From the NCBI RefSeq assembly GCF_009695815.1, contig NZ_VUNE01000003.1:248001-312000 (forward strand): a stretch of DNA of 64,000 bases, written 5' to 3'. The position numbers were made by a program, and so were the translations under genes. The notes under the pieces are model-generated. The model had not been told where the DNA came from and made no database searches. It saw only the letters and a program-made list of their open reading frames with translations. This stretch comes from Peptostreptococcus porci. GTDB taxonomy: Bacteria > Bacillota > Clostridia > Peptostreptococcales > Peptostreptococcaceae. This document shows, one piece after another, positions 55,592 through 64,000 of the stretch; within the stretch, counting starts at the first letter, position 1, and each line of letters starts with the position of its first letter.

Positions 55592-56680
55592 CTATCTAAC
55601 CTTTGCAAATATCATTCTACCTGCTGGAGTTTGAAGTATAGAAGTCACTACAACATTTCTCGTTTCTCCTATAAAGTTCTTTCCATTTTCGACAACTATC
55701 ATCGTACCATCATCCAAGTATGCAACACCCTGCTGATTTTCTTTACCTTCTTTGACTATGGTTACAACCATTTCTTCACCAGGAATAGCAATTGGCTTTA
55801 CTGCGTTAGATAGTTCGTTGATATTAAGAACCTCAACTCCCTGCACTTGTGCAACCTTATTCAGGTTATAATCATTTGTAACAACCTTACCATTTAACAC
55901 TGAAGCAAGCTTTAGAAGCTTAATATCGACCTCTGCTATATTGTCGAAATCTTGGCTCGTAACCTCAACATCGATATTGCCTTCCTCCTGAATCATATTT
56001 AGAATATCAAGCCCTCTTCTACCTCTCACTCTCTTCATATCATCAGCAGAATCCGCTATATGTCTTAGCTCATCTAAAACAAACTGTGGAACTACAAGTT
56101 TACCTTCAATAAATCCAGTCTTGCAAATATCCGCAATTCTTCCATCTATGATTACAGAGGTATCCAAAACCTTTGGCGGTATCCCCTTCTTATTCTTTTT
56201 ATTTGTCTTTTCATGATCTTTGTCATTTTTGGCAACATTTGTTCTCAGCTTTAGTATGTTGATTATTTCTGACTTACTTCGAATACCAATCCTCACACCT
56301 ATCAATCCAAATATTATATAAGCAACCATTGATAACACCGGACCAACTATAGAAATTCTCTCCAGTAAGCCACTGATCAAAAATGCTATCAAAAATCCTG
56401 AGATTAGACCAACTGATCCAAGTATAATATCGACCTGTGAATATACCGACATCTCCTTATCAAATCTCATTGTCATTTTCTTAATTGCGTTGTTAATACC
56501 TGGTTCTGCGATGTATAAAATAAGTCCGAATAATAATCCTGTAACTATTGCTGCTGCATAGCCATATTTAGCATTTCCAAGCATCATTTCTTGAAAAACT
56601 TTCATCAATGATATATAAAGTGTAGTAGCAATCGCAAAACCGATTATCGCCAATAAAAGACGCCTAATTTTTCTTAACAT
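55592..56680 (-). CDS. yacL: PIN/TRAM-domain membrane protein (YacL family)
   Basis: 362 residues. Four hydrophobic helices (about 8-28, 37-57, 85-107, 112-133), a PIN domain beginning VLDTSVIIDGRIADI (about 172-186) with further acidic residues (LDELRHIADSAD; VVTNDYNLNKVA), and a C-terminal TRAM-like region (EEMVVTIVKEGKENQQGVAYLDDG). Probable RNA-acting nuclease-like protein at the membrane. Next to disA as in many Firmicutes. Confidence 0.92.
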   Translation of the reverse strand: MLRKIRRLLLAIIGFAIATTLYISLMKVFQEMMLGNAKYGYAAAIVTGLLFGLILYIAEPGINNAIKKMTMRFDKEMSVYSQVDIILGSVGLISGFLIAFLISGLLERISIVGPVLSMVAYIIFGLIGVRIGIRSKSEIINILKLRTNVAKNDKDHEKTNKKNKKGIPPKVLDTSVIIDGRIADICKTGFIEGKLVVPQFVLDELRHIADSADDMKRVRGRRGLDILNMIQEEGNIDVEVTSQDFDNIAEVDIKLLKLASVLNGKVVTNDYNLNKVAQVQGVEVLNINELSNAVKPIAIPGEEMVVTIVKEGKENQQGVAYLDDGTMIVVENGKNFIGETRNVVVTSILQTPAGRMIFAKVR

Positions 56681-56700
56681 AAAATCCTCCTTTCCAAAAC

Positions 56701-57786
56701 CTAAATCTGCCTATCTAAAACTGCTAGTTTCTTCATTTTTATCAAGCCATTTCTAATATAAGTAGCTCTGATTTCACCTATACCTTCAACCTCATCCAAT
56801 TCCTCAATACTGGCATTTAGAATATTGGACAATTTGCCAAAATGATCCACAATATTTTCAATAATGCTCTCTGGAAGCTTGTGAATCTTATTCAGCAATC
56901 TGTATCCCTTTGGCGATGTAGGTTTATCCAGATTTTCATTGTATCCGGAAAATCCCATAATCTTTGCTATCTTCGAAAGGTCAATCAGATCTTCACTAGA
57001 TAATGCCTCTATCTTTTTCTTAAAGTTTTTCTTGTTGATTTCCTCAATTACATAGTCCTTAATTAAAAGATCTCTGTCATCCTTTGTCCTGCCAATTAAT
57101 TGCTCATATTGATTCCTGATAAGAAATCCCTCGTCACCCAATGCCAACAAATATCTCTCCATAATATCTGTAAGTCGTAATACTAGTTCAACCTTTGACA
57201 TCGCAAATACAACGTCATATATCGTCGCCATATCTGAAAACTCTAGTGCATTCAAATTCAAAAGAGCCTGCTCTTGAGAAATCTTTGCTTTTTCAAGAGT
57301 TTGAAACGCTTGATTTGCTTTGGTCAAAAGAGTATTGTTATCCTCGACAATATATTTCTTACTACCCTTGTAAATAGTAATAACAGATCTTCTTTGAGAG
57401 ATTGCAATAACAACTGCGTCTGTCTGTTTTGCAACTCTTTCTGCTGTCCTATGTCTTGTTCCAGTCTCCTGAGTAGCTATATCTTGATTTGGCATCAACT
57501 GAGTATTTGCAAATCTTATTTTGTCGATGTTTCCATCAATGACTATGGCACCATCCATCTTTGCCAATTCATAAAGGGATGCTGGCGAATATTTGGCATT
57601 CAGCTCAAATCCACCGTCTACCAATTTCAGTATTTCTTCATCATCACCAATTATTATCAAGCCGCCAGTTTTTGCCTTTAATACATTATCCAGCCCCACT
57701 CTCAGTGGCGAACCGGGAGATATAATCTTCAGTAGCTCTATAAAATTTTCATCATCAAATAGCTCTACAGATTTATAAAAACTCAT
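56701..57786 (-). CDS. disA: DNA integrity scanning diadenylate cyclase DisA
   Basis: 361 residues. The DAC catalytic motifs are D78-G79-A80 and GTRHRTAERVA (109-119). A helical linker follows and the C-terminus has a helix-hairpin-helix DNA-binding region (LDEVEGIGEIRATYIRNGL). It makes c-di-AMP from ATP and scans DNA for branched structures. The gene starts four bases before the end of the preceding radA spacing, so radA-disA-yacL is probably one operon. Confidence 0.97.
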   Translation of the reverse strand: MSFYKSVELFDDENFIELLKIISPGSPLRVGLDNVLKAKTGGLIIIGDDEEILKLVDGGFELNAKYSPASLYELAKMDGAIVIDGNIDKIRFANTQLMPNQDIATQETGTRHRTAERVAKQTDAVVIAISQRRSVITIYKGSKKYIVEDNNTLLTKANQAFQTLEKAKISQEQALLNLNALEFSDMATIYDVVFAMSKVELVLRLTDIMERYLLALGDEGFLIRNQYEQLIGRTKDDRDLLIKDYVIEEINKKNFKKKIEALSSEDLIDLSKIAKIMGFSGYNENLDKPTSPKGYRLLNKIHKLPESIIENIVDHFGKLSNILNASIEELDEVEGIGEIRATYIRNGLIKMKKLAVLDRQI

Positions 57787-57789
57787 TCT

Positions 57790-59169
57790 TTACCTCCCTA
57801 AAACCTCAAATATGGCCTGTCTGATATTTGAAACAGGAATTAACTCCATCTTGTAATCCTTTTTAAATTCTTCGATATAGTTACCTCTAGGAATAACCAT
57901 CTTTTTGAAGCCAAGCTTTTCACATTCGCTAATACGCTTCTCTATAAAGCTCACAGTTCTAACCTCACCAGTAAGACCAATTTCTCCAGTAACGGCGACA
58001 CTCGCATCAATCGGTATATTTCTAAAGCTTGAAGCTATTGCAAGAGCAATCCCCAAATCCATAGATGGCTCATTTATCCTCAAGCCACCGATAATATTTA
58101 CAAATACATCTTGATTTTGAATCTGCATTCCCACCACTTTTTCAAGAACTGCAAGTATCAATGCGACTCTATTGTTGTCAACTCCAGTCGTAGTTCTTCT
58201 AGGATAACCAAAATTTGTAGTAGCGACCAGTGCCTGTAATTCCAACAGCATCGATCTTGTACCTTCAACAGTTGAAACGATGACAGATCCAGAAACATCC
58301 ACAGGTTTTTCTGAAATCAATATTTTTGATGGATTTTCAAGCTCAACCAAGCCATCACTCTTCATTTCAAATACACCTAGTTCATTTGTAGAGCCGAATC
58401 TATTTTTTACAGCTCTTAGTATTCTATATGTATTGTATCTTTCACCTTCAAAGTACAAAACGGTGTCCACCATATGCTCTAAAATCTTTGGACCTGCAAG
58501 AGCCCCCTCTTTTGTAACATGACCCACTATAAATGTTGAAATTCCATTTTGCTTGGAAATCTTCATAAACTTTGAAGTCGCTTCTTTTATCTGGCTGACA
58601 GTTCCAGGTGCTGAATTTATTTCTGGATTTATCATAGTCTGAACCGAGTCCACAACAATGACATCCGGCTTGATATCCGACACCACAATCTCAATCGCAG
58701 CCAAGTTGTTCTCTGTGTATATAAGAAGGTTATCCGAATTAATATTCAATCTCTTCGCCCTCATTTTAATCTGGTTTTCACTTTCTTCGCCAGATATATA
58801 TAGAACCTTTTTTCCTGTTTCTGAGATGTTGTTTGATACTTGAAGCAGCAGAGTGGACTTTCCAATACCCGGATCTCCACCAACTAAAACCAAAGAGCCT
58901 GGTATTATCCCATTTCCCAAAACTCTATCCAACTCAGGAATTTTTGTGGAAAATCTCTCTTCTCTGTCAATAGTTATAGAATTAATTTTAACTGGCTTTG
59001 AATTGATTGAACTTCCAACATTCGCCAATGCTTTTGTCTTAGAGCTAATCTTTTCCTCAACTTCTTCTTCAAATGTATTCCATTGTAAACACTCGGGACA
59101 TTTTCCCAACCACTTTGGGTTTATATATCCACAATTTTGACATACATATCTAGTCTTGACCTTTGCCAT
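57790..59169 (-). CDS. radA: DNA repair protein RadA (Sms)
   Basis: 459 residues: N-terminal C4 zinc finger (CQNCGY ... CPEC), RecA-like ATPase with GGDPGIGKST, the RadA-specific KNRFGSTNELGVF motif and a C-terminal Lon-like domain (LGIALAIASSF). Helps process recombination branches. The ATG at 59169 is the family start, though a GTG at 59184 or TTG at 59181 lies closer to the AAGGGGG site, so the exact start is uncertain. Confidence 0.95.
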   Translation of the reverse strand: MAKVKTRYVCQNCGYINPKWLGKCPECLQWNTFEEEVEEKISSKTKALANVGSSINSKPVKINSITIDREERFSTKIPELDRVLGNGIIPGSLVLVGGDPGIGKSTLLLQVSNNISETGKKVLYISGEESENQIKMRAKRLNINSDNLLIYTENNLAAIEIVVSDIKPDVIVVDSVQTMINPEINSAPGTVSQIKEATSKFMKISKQNGISTFIVGHVTKEGALAGPKILEHMVDTVLYFEGERYNTYRILRAVKNRFGSTNELGVFEMKSDGLVELENPSKILISEKPVDVSGSVIVSTVEGTRSMLLELQALVATTNFGYPRRTTTGVDNNRVALILAVLEKVVGMQIQNQDVFVNIIGGLRINEPSMDLGIALAIASSFRNIPIDASVAVTGEIGLTGEVRTVSFIEKRISECEKLGFKKMVIPRGNYIEEFKKDYKMELIPVSNIRQAIFEVLGR

Positions 59170-59385
59170 AAAGTTTAACAACACCCCCTTAAATTTACCT
59201 TAAAATAGTAGTAGTACACCATATTATAGCATATTTACTTAGGCTTTAGTATTATTACTTGGTAACTGAATAATATTTATTTATATCCATACAAAGTAAA
59301 TTACGAGGATGCCTCCAAACATTTCAGAGTCAACCCCGCAATTTCAAAAATATATAATAATTAAATTTTCTAAATCTCTAGCCTT

Positions 59386-61317
59386 TTATTTGTCTTTATT
59401 TGCTTCTGCAATTATCTTTTCACTTGCACTAGAAGGAACTTCTGCATAGCTATCAAATTCCATTTCAAAATAGCCTCTGCCCTGTGTCATAGATCTTAAA
59501 TCAATTGCATATTTAAAAGTTTCTGCTTGTGGTGCCAGAGCCTCTAGTATCTGCTTTCCTTTTCCGTTAGATTCCATACCCAGAATCTTTCCTCTTCTCT
59601 TATTCATATCTCCCATTACATCGCCCATATATTCTTCTGGAATTGTAATAGTAAGCTTCATAACCGGTTCAAGAAGCACAGGTTTTGCCTCTTCCATCCC
59701 TTTCTTAAATGCAATTGAAGCAGCCATCTTGAATGCCATTTCAGAAGAGTCAACATCATGATATGATCCATCATATAAAACAGCCTTAATATTTGTCACT
59801 GGATATCCAGCCAAGACACCTTTTAACATAGAATCCTTCAGCCCTTTTTCAACTGCAGGTACATATGATTTAGGTACAGATCCACCGAACAATTCTTCTG
59901 AGAAATCGAACTCATTTTCTGATTTCGAGAATCTAATCTTTACATGACCATATTGACCATGTCCGCCAGATTGCTTTTTATGCTTACCTTCGACATCAGA
60001 ATTTCCTTTTATTGTTTCTCTGTATGCAACCTTTAGATCATTAATATTTACATCCAAACCAAATTTATCTTTCATTTTATTGATCAAAGTCTTTACATGA
60101 AGCTCTCCCTGACCGCCAAGTAGCGCTTGATGAGTTTCGTTGTTTCTAAAATAATCAAATGTTGGATCTTCTCCAACCAGCTTAGTTATCACATTCGCCA
60201 TCTTATCTTCATCATTTTTATTCTTTGGAGAAACAGCATAATAAATCTGTGGTTTAGGGAATGACAATTCAAAATCTTCCTCTTCATTTCTAGATGCTGA
60301 AATAGTGTCACCAGTATTCAATCCAGTAATCTTTGTAACCACTATCACATCTCCTGCAAATGCTTTTTCAAGCTCAATTAACTCTCCACCTCTAATCGTA
60401 TATACATTAGATATTTTCTCTTTGTTTGAAGTTCTCAAATTGAATACTTCAGTATCCTTGCTCACCTTACCTTGAGTAATTTTTATATATGAAATTTTTC
60501 CAACAAATGGATCGATAAAAGTTTTAAATACAGTTCCCTTAAAAACCTTTTCTCCATCAATATAGTTTGGATCTACGTAGTTTTTGATTGCTTCGAGAAT
60601 CTCGTTTGTACCAATATTATTGATTGTAGAACCAGAAATAACTGGAACTATATCTCCTCTTTTAATGCCTATAGTAATACCGTTATTTATTTCTTCTGGT
60701 GTCAACTCTTCTCCCTCAAAGAATTTTTCCAAATATTCATCGTCAGTTTCAGCAACAAGCTCCATCAACGCATCATATGCCTGCTTTGCCTGAACCTTGA
60801 ATTCCTCATCTAGTCCATCAAAATCTTCAAAAACATTGTGTAGTTTCACGAACTTACCATCTTTGAATTCAGGGGAAATCATTGGAACTATCTTGTTTTC
60901 AAATTTTTCGTTCAGCATTTCAATTACATCTTTGTACCTTGCCTTTTCATTATCAATTTTATTGATAAACATGAACTTTGGAATACCTTCTGTTAATTCT
61001 AGTGCCTTTTCTGTTCCAACCTGCATTGGATCAGTTGCATCAATTACGATTATAGCCGCATCACTTGCCGATAACGCTGATATTATATCACCTGAAAAAT
61101 CTGTATATCCTGGAGTATCAAGGAAATTAAACTTATAGCCTTCATATTCAACAGGCATTAGCTCCATGCTATACGTCATTTGAACATTATTACTTAATTT
61201 CGGAATTTTGTTAACGTTTGCTGCATGAGCTATCGTTTCCAATAGATTCGTTTTACCAGATCCGCTATGTCCTAAAACGGCAATATTTCTAATTTTTTCA
61301 CTACTATAGACTTTCAT
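59386..61317 (-). CDS. EF-G paralogue (EF-G-like GTPase) with shortened switch I region
   Basis: 643 residues. G1 is GHSGSGKT, G3 DTPGYTDF, G4 NKID; domains II-V follow, with the EF-G-like GGSVPKSYVPAVEKG and the C-terminal GDMNKRRGKILGM and RSMTQGRGYFEMEF. Between G1 and G3 the sequence is about 25 residues shorter than in EF-G and lacks the RGITI switch-I element. Paralogues of this type are common in Firmicutes; some are ribosome-associated with unclear roles. Not a TetM-type resistance protein by these motifs. Confidence 0.9.
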   Translation of the reverse strand: MKVYSSEKIRNIAVLGHSGSGKTNLLETIAHAANVNKIPKLSNNVQMTYSMELMPVEYEGYKFNFLDTPGYTDFSGDIISALSASDAAIIVIDATDPMQVGTEKALELTEGIPKFMFINKIDNEKARYKDVIEMLNEKFENKIVPMISPEFKDGKFVKLHNVFEDFDGLDEEFKVQAKQAYDALMELVAETDDEYLEKFFEGEELTPEEINNGITIGIKRGDIVPVISGSTINNIGTNEILEAIKNYVDPNYIDGEKVFKGTVFKTFIDPFVGKISYIKITQGKVSKDTEVFNLRTSNKEKISNVYTIRGGELIELEKAFAGDVIVVTKITGLNTGDTISASRNEEEDFELSFPKPQIYYAVSPKNKNDEDKMANVITKLVGEDPTFDYFRNNETHQALLGGQGELHVKTLINKMKDKFGLDVNINDLKVAYRETIKGNSDVEGKHKKQSGGHGQYGHVKIRFSKSENEFDFSEELFGGSVPKSYVPAVEKGLKDSMLKGVLAGYPVTNIKAVLYDGSYHDVDSSEMAFKMAASIAFKKGMEEAKPVLLEPVMKLTITIPEEYMGDVMGDMNKRRGKILGMESNGKGKQILEALAPQAETFKYAIDLRSMTQGRGYFEMEFDSYAEVPSSASEKIIAEANKDK

Positions 61318-61343
61318 ATGAGCACCTACCTTTTTTTCAGTTT

Positions 61344-61378
61344 TATAGTTACAAATTTTTAAAAATAACTATAGTTAT
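61344..61378 (-). promoter_or_regulatory. Repeated TATAGTTA/TAACTATA sites upstream of the EF-G paralogue
   Basis: Alternating copies TATAGTTA (61344-61351) and ATAACTATAGTTAT (palindrome, 61365-61378) give three copies of one 8-mer in 35 bases, 27-61 bases before the start codon and overlapping the only TATAAA (-10-like) sequence. Operator-like; regulator unknown. Confidence 0.4.
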
Positions 61379-61741
61379 ATTCTACACCATCTTGGTGGTT
61401 CACTTCAATAATTATCTAAATTTTTGAAAAAATATTATTTAGTTTTTTTCTGCTATATTAGCAAATTATATAAAAAAATAAAATAAAGTATCTTTTTTTA
61501 ACCTAATATTCTGTTTTTTCTTAATAATCAAAATATGTTTGTTGTTAATAAAATAATATAAATCATGATTATTTTATATTATTAAAAGTATTTCAGAGAA
61601 ATACCTTTGAAATGCATGAAAATATTTTGTTTTTATTAATTTTCCTTTATTTTTCTATTGTAAACTTTCCTCATTTATGTTACTCTAAAGGAAATCATTT
61701 TTCCAAATTTGTAATCAAATAATTTTAGGAGGCATAATAAT
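61379..61741. other. AT-rich intergenic region upstream of the amino-acid permease
   Basis: No gene is seen. It contains a perfect 11-base inverted repeat AATAATATAAA/TTTATATTATT (61552-61562 with 61573-61583) enclosing AATCATGATT, a 10-mer palindrome that also sits in the lipoprotein-gene promoter at 39171-39180. No convincing promoter could be assigned. Confidence 0.35.
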
Positions 61742-63055
61742 ATGGAAAACAATTCTTTACAAAAGAACCTTGGGTTTGGTGCTGCCTTATCTACTCTAGT
61801 TGGTGGAGTAATAGGATCGGGAGTATTCTTTAAACCTCAAGCAATTTATACTGCAACTGGTGGTGCACCAGGACTTGGAATTATGGGATGGGTATTAGCT
61901 GGTATTATTACTATTGCAGCTGGTCTTACAGTTGCAGAGCTAGCCGCAGTCATTCCAAAGACTGGTGGTATGATGATTTATATAAAAGAAATATATGGTG
62001 ACAAGATTGGTTTCATTTCTGGCTGGATTCAAACGGTACTGTTCTTTCCAGGCTTAACTGCAGCATTGGGAGTTGTATTCGCTGATCAATTTGTAGTTCT
62101 ATCAGGAATGACTTCGCTTAAAATACCGGTTGCGATTTTTACAATTCTCGTGTTATCGTATTTAAATTCACTGGGAAGCAAGTCAGGTAGTATTATTCAG
62201 AACATATCTACAATATGCAAGATAATAGTGCTTATTGCTGTTATCGTGTTGGGCTTTGTTTTAGGAAAAGGAAATAACCCAATACTTTCTCCTGTTGTAG
62301 CAGAAGGTGTTAGCCCTGTTTCATCTATGGGTAAAATATTGATAGCAATATTCTTCGCTTTTGACGGATGGATCAATGTTACAGCTTTGGCTGGTGAAAT
62401 GAAAAATCCAGGTAAAGACTTGCCAAAAGCAATAGTAGGTGGTATATCTTTGGTTGCCGCAATTTACTTGATAATAAACGTATCTTTCTTGTGGGTTGTT
62501 CCAGCTGATGTGCTAGCAAATTCGGTATCTCCAGCAACTACTGTTGTAAATACAATACTTGGACCTGTTGGCGGGAAGATAATCGGTATAGGTATTATGA
62601 TTTCTGTTTTCGGTGCTACAAATGCGTATATCTTCACTGGATCTAGAGTTCTTTATGCTCTTGCTCAGGATCCACACCTTCCAAAGGGTGAATACCTATC
62701 TCAGCTAAACAAAAACGATGCTCCTGGAAAGGCGCTTCTTGCAATGGGTATATTATCATCATTATTCGCACTTTCAGGACAATTCAATTTATTGACAGAC
62801 TTTGCTGTATTCTCTGTTTGGATTTGTATAGTTCTTTGCTTCTTTGGTGTAATTATCATGAGAAAGAAACAACCAGACCTTGAAAGAAGCTACAAGGTAC
62901 CTCTATATCCAATAACTCCTATAATCGCTATAATCAGTGGATTATTCGTACTAGGTAATCAGTTATTTACAAGCACACTTCTTGCTTGTGGAGGTATAGT
63001 AATAATGTTGTTAGGTCTTCCTGTGTATTCATACATGGATAAAAAAGTAAAATAG
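61742..63055 (+). CDS. APC-family amino acid permease
   Basis: 437 residues with about 12 membrane helices. The first helix carries the APC substrate-binding motif VGGVIGSGVFFKPQAIY; AELAAVIPKTGGMMIYIKEIYGD and FAFDGWINVTALAGEMKNPGKDLPKAI are typical of the LAT-like exchanger group (SteT relatives). Substrate probably a neutral amino acid. GGAGG precedes the ATG. Confidence 0.94.
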   Translation: MENNSLQKNLGFGAALSTLVGGVIGSGVFFKPQAIYTATGGAPGLGIMGWVLAGIITIAAGLTVAELAAVIPKTGGMMIYIKEIYGDKIGFISGWIQTVLFFPGLTAALGVVFADQFVVLSGMTSLKIPVAIFTILVLSYLNSLGSKSGSIIQNISTICKIIVLIAVIVLGFVLGKGNNPILSPVVAEGVSPVSSMGKILIAIFFAFDGWINVTALAGEMKNPGKDLPKAIVGGISLVAAIYLIINVSFLWVVPADVLANSVSPATTVVNTILGPVGGKIIGIGIMISVFGATNAYIFTGSRVLYALAQDPHLPKGEYLSQLNKNDAPGKALLAMGILSSLFALSGQFNLLTDFAVFSVWICIVLCFFGVIIMRKKQPDLERSYKVPLYPITPIIAIISGLFVLGNQLFTSTLLACGGIVIMLLGLPVYSYMDKKVK

Positions 63056-63063
63056 ATTTCCAT

Positions 63064-63092
63064 AGAAACAGTCTCTTTTAGGGGCTGTTTCT
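63064..63092 (+). terminator. Terminator of the amino-acid permease gene
   Basis: GAAACAG/CTGTTTC (63065-63071 with 63085-63091), extended inward by TCTC/GGGG wobble pairs around TTTTA, followed by TTAATAT. Lies ten bases after the stop. Confidence 0.75.
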
Positions 63093-63143
63093 TAATATAT
63101 TATTAAGTTATATTTAAGATTTTATTAATATTCCTTATTTTGT

Positions 63144-63197
63144 TTGATTTAAAATTCTCGAGCCTATATAATGATTGTATAATGTCAAATCTTGACA
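63144..63197 (+). promoter_or_regulatory. Promoter and operator-like palindrome of the secreted-protein gene
   Basis: TTGATT (63144-63149), 17-base spacer, TATAAT (63167-63172). Just downstream TGTCAA-ATC-TTGACA (63183-63197) is a perfect inverted repeat that would span the first transcribed bases. About 110 bases of leader remain before the gene. Confidence 0.55.
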
Positions 63198-63310
63198 AAA
63201 AGATTGTAAAATAATTTGTAATGAGTATTTTGTATTGTGTTATGTGAAGAATTGTTTTATTATCTTTTTATTTTACTATTTTTTATGATAAACAATCTAG
63301 GGGGAGAAAA

Positions 63311-64000
63311 ATGAAAAAGAAAAATTTTGCCTATGTAGCTATGGCTACTACAGTATCAGCAACATCAGTGTTAGGATATTCGACGAATGTATCATCAGCG
63401 GAAAGCTTATCCTACTTTTCAGTTTTTTTTACAAGTAATGGTAAACCTTTTATGGAACCTTTTTTATTTGAAATTTGGTCAGAAGGAAAGATTATTGAAT
63501 CTAATACAATAAGAAAAGGAATGCTTTTTAAGGAGCTTGACCATAAAAAGACATACACTATAAAAGTTTCAAACGACGACAAACAATGGACTTCAAAAGA
63601 GTACGAAGTTACTTTCAAAAAAAATGAATTAAATAGTACAATTCCTGTTTTCAAAGAGGTTGGAAGCGATGTTTTTCTCGATTCAGAAAACCCAAGAATT
63701 GAAATCATAAAAAAAGAAAACAAAACCGACTCCGAAACTAACGTACCTGGAAACCCTATTGAAAACGATTCTTCAATAGACAAAGATAAAAAAGATTCCA
63801 CACCTAAAGAAAACATGCCAAACAAGGAAGTGTATTTAGACTCACTTAAGATAAGGGTACTAAAAAATAATGCACCAATGACAGATGCAAAGCTATCTTT
63901 TTCTGAAATAGATATGAAAGCGAAAATTCAGCTACCTAATATCATACAACAAAATATTCCTGTTGACGAAAAAGGAGAACACTCTTTCTCTGGCATGAAA
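63311..64000 (+). CDS. Secreted surface protein, partial (cut by window end)
   Basis: 230 codons open from the ATG at 63311 (GGGGGAG upstream) to the right edge with no stop. Signal peptide MKKKNFAYVAMATTVSATSV..., likely cut near NVSSA-ES. Residues about 33-110 (SVFFTSNGKPFMEPFLFEIW) and from about 177 (DSLKIRVLKNNAPMTDAKLS) look like two related beta-sandwich units, joined by a Lys/Asp/Asn/Pro-rich linker, similar in style to Cna-B or regulatory-like repeats of adhesins. No anchor can be seen yet. Confidence 0.8.
   Translation, partial: MKKKNFAYVAMATTVSATSVLGYSTNVSSAESLSYFSVFFTSNGKPFMEPFLFEIWSEGKIIESNTIRKGMLFKELDHKKTYTIKVSNDDKQWTSKEYEVTFKKNELNSTIPVFKEVGSDVFLDSENPRIEIIKKENKTDSETNVPGNPIENDSSIDKDKKDSTPKENMPNKEVYLDSLKIRVLKNNAPMTDAKLSFSEIDMKAKIQLPNIIQQNIPVDEKGEHSFSGMK

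Noticed and set aside
59386-61317. Tet(M)-type ribosomal protection protein
   Set aside because: The P-loop, short switch I and overall pattern fit the EF-G-like paralogue group; none of the Tet-family N-terminal pattern is seen.
63412-63825. Long open frame on the minus strand
   Set aside because: It is the shadow of the plus-strand secreted-protein gene, which has a signal peptide, ribosome binding site and promoter; the minus-strand protein looks like an antisense translation.
1-64000. CRISPR arrays, insertion sequences, prophage genes, tRNA genes
   Set aside because: No regularly spaced repeats, transposase or integrase motifs, phage structural genes or tRNA cloverleaf sequences were recognised; the only GGTACCGCGG-type element belongs to the T-box leader.

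Overview
The window reads as a chromosomal segment of a low-GC, anaerobic, Gram-positive Firmicute, most likely a member of the Peptostreptococcaceae (Peptostreptococcus / Clostridioides relatives). The evidence is the AT-rich sequence, strong AGGAGG-type ribosome binding sites, CWB2 cell-wall-binding proteins including a CWB2-papain-type protease, a short-form T-box-controlled ProRS, the clostridial radA-disA-yacL-proS neighbourhood, and an HTH-desulfoferrodoxin regulator. No tRNA, rRNA, IS element, prophage or CRISPR array was seen. Species assignment is inference.

Layout: (1) 1-6243, minus strand: S10 ribosomal protein operon rpsJ-rplC-rplD-rplW-rplB-rpsS-rplV-rpsC-rplP-rpmC-rpsQ-rplN-rplX-rplE, running off the left edge. 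(2) 6.3-11.5 kb: LytTR two-component pair divergent from an FtsX-type ABC exporter. (3) 11.5-17.4 kb, minus: a YnjBCD-like ABC importer with a nucleoside hydrolase and a Spx/ArsC-like protein. (4) 17.5-24 kb: two CWB2 surface proteins and small housekeeping or hypothetical genes (GNAT, hypoxanthine-DNA glycosylase, HTH-desulfoferrodoxin regulator, MBL hydrolase). (5) 24-32 kb, minus: a peptide ABC importer (with a fused permease-ATPase and a shortened second ATPase) whose last gene is a surface cysteine protease. (6) 32-36.4 kb: M20 amidohydrolase, MFS transporter and PucR regulator. (7) 36.6-38.3 kb: a cholesterol-dependent cytolysin with its own promoter and terminator. (8) 38.7-44 kb: small lipoprotein and the str operon rpsL-rpsG-fusA-tuf. 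(9) 44-50 kb, plus: CapA-like protein, M29 aminopeptidase, DHA2 efflux pump, PH/GRAM-like protein, ispD-ispF. (10) 50-61.3 kb, minus: CydDC-like ABC pair, T-box-proS, yacL, disA, radA and an EF-G paralogue. (11) 61.7-64 kb, plus: APC amino-acid permease and the start of a secreted surface protein cut by the window end.

The main points of interest are the cytolysin, which has a proline-containing variant undecapeptide; the physical split between tuf and rpsJ, normally adjacent in clostridial relatives, by about 33 kb of accessory genes; and an operon joining a surface protease to a peptide importer. Peptide and amino-acid acquisition (surface protease, Opp importer, M20 and M29 peptidases, APC permease) is a recurring theme and fits an amino-acid-fermenting anaerobe that lives on host tissue.
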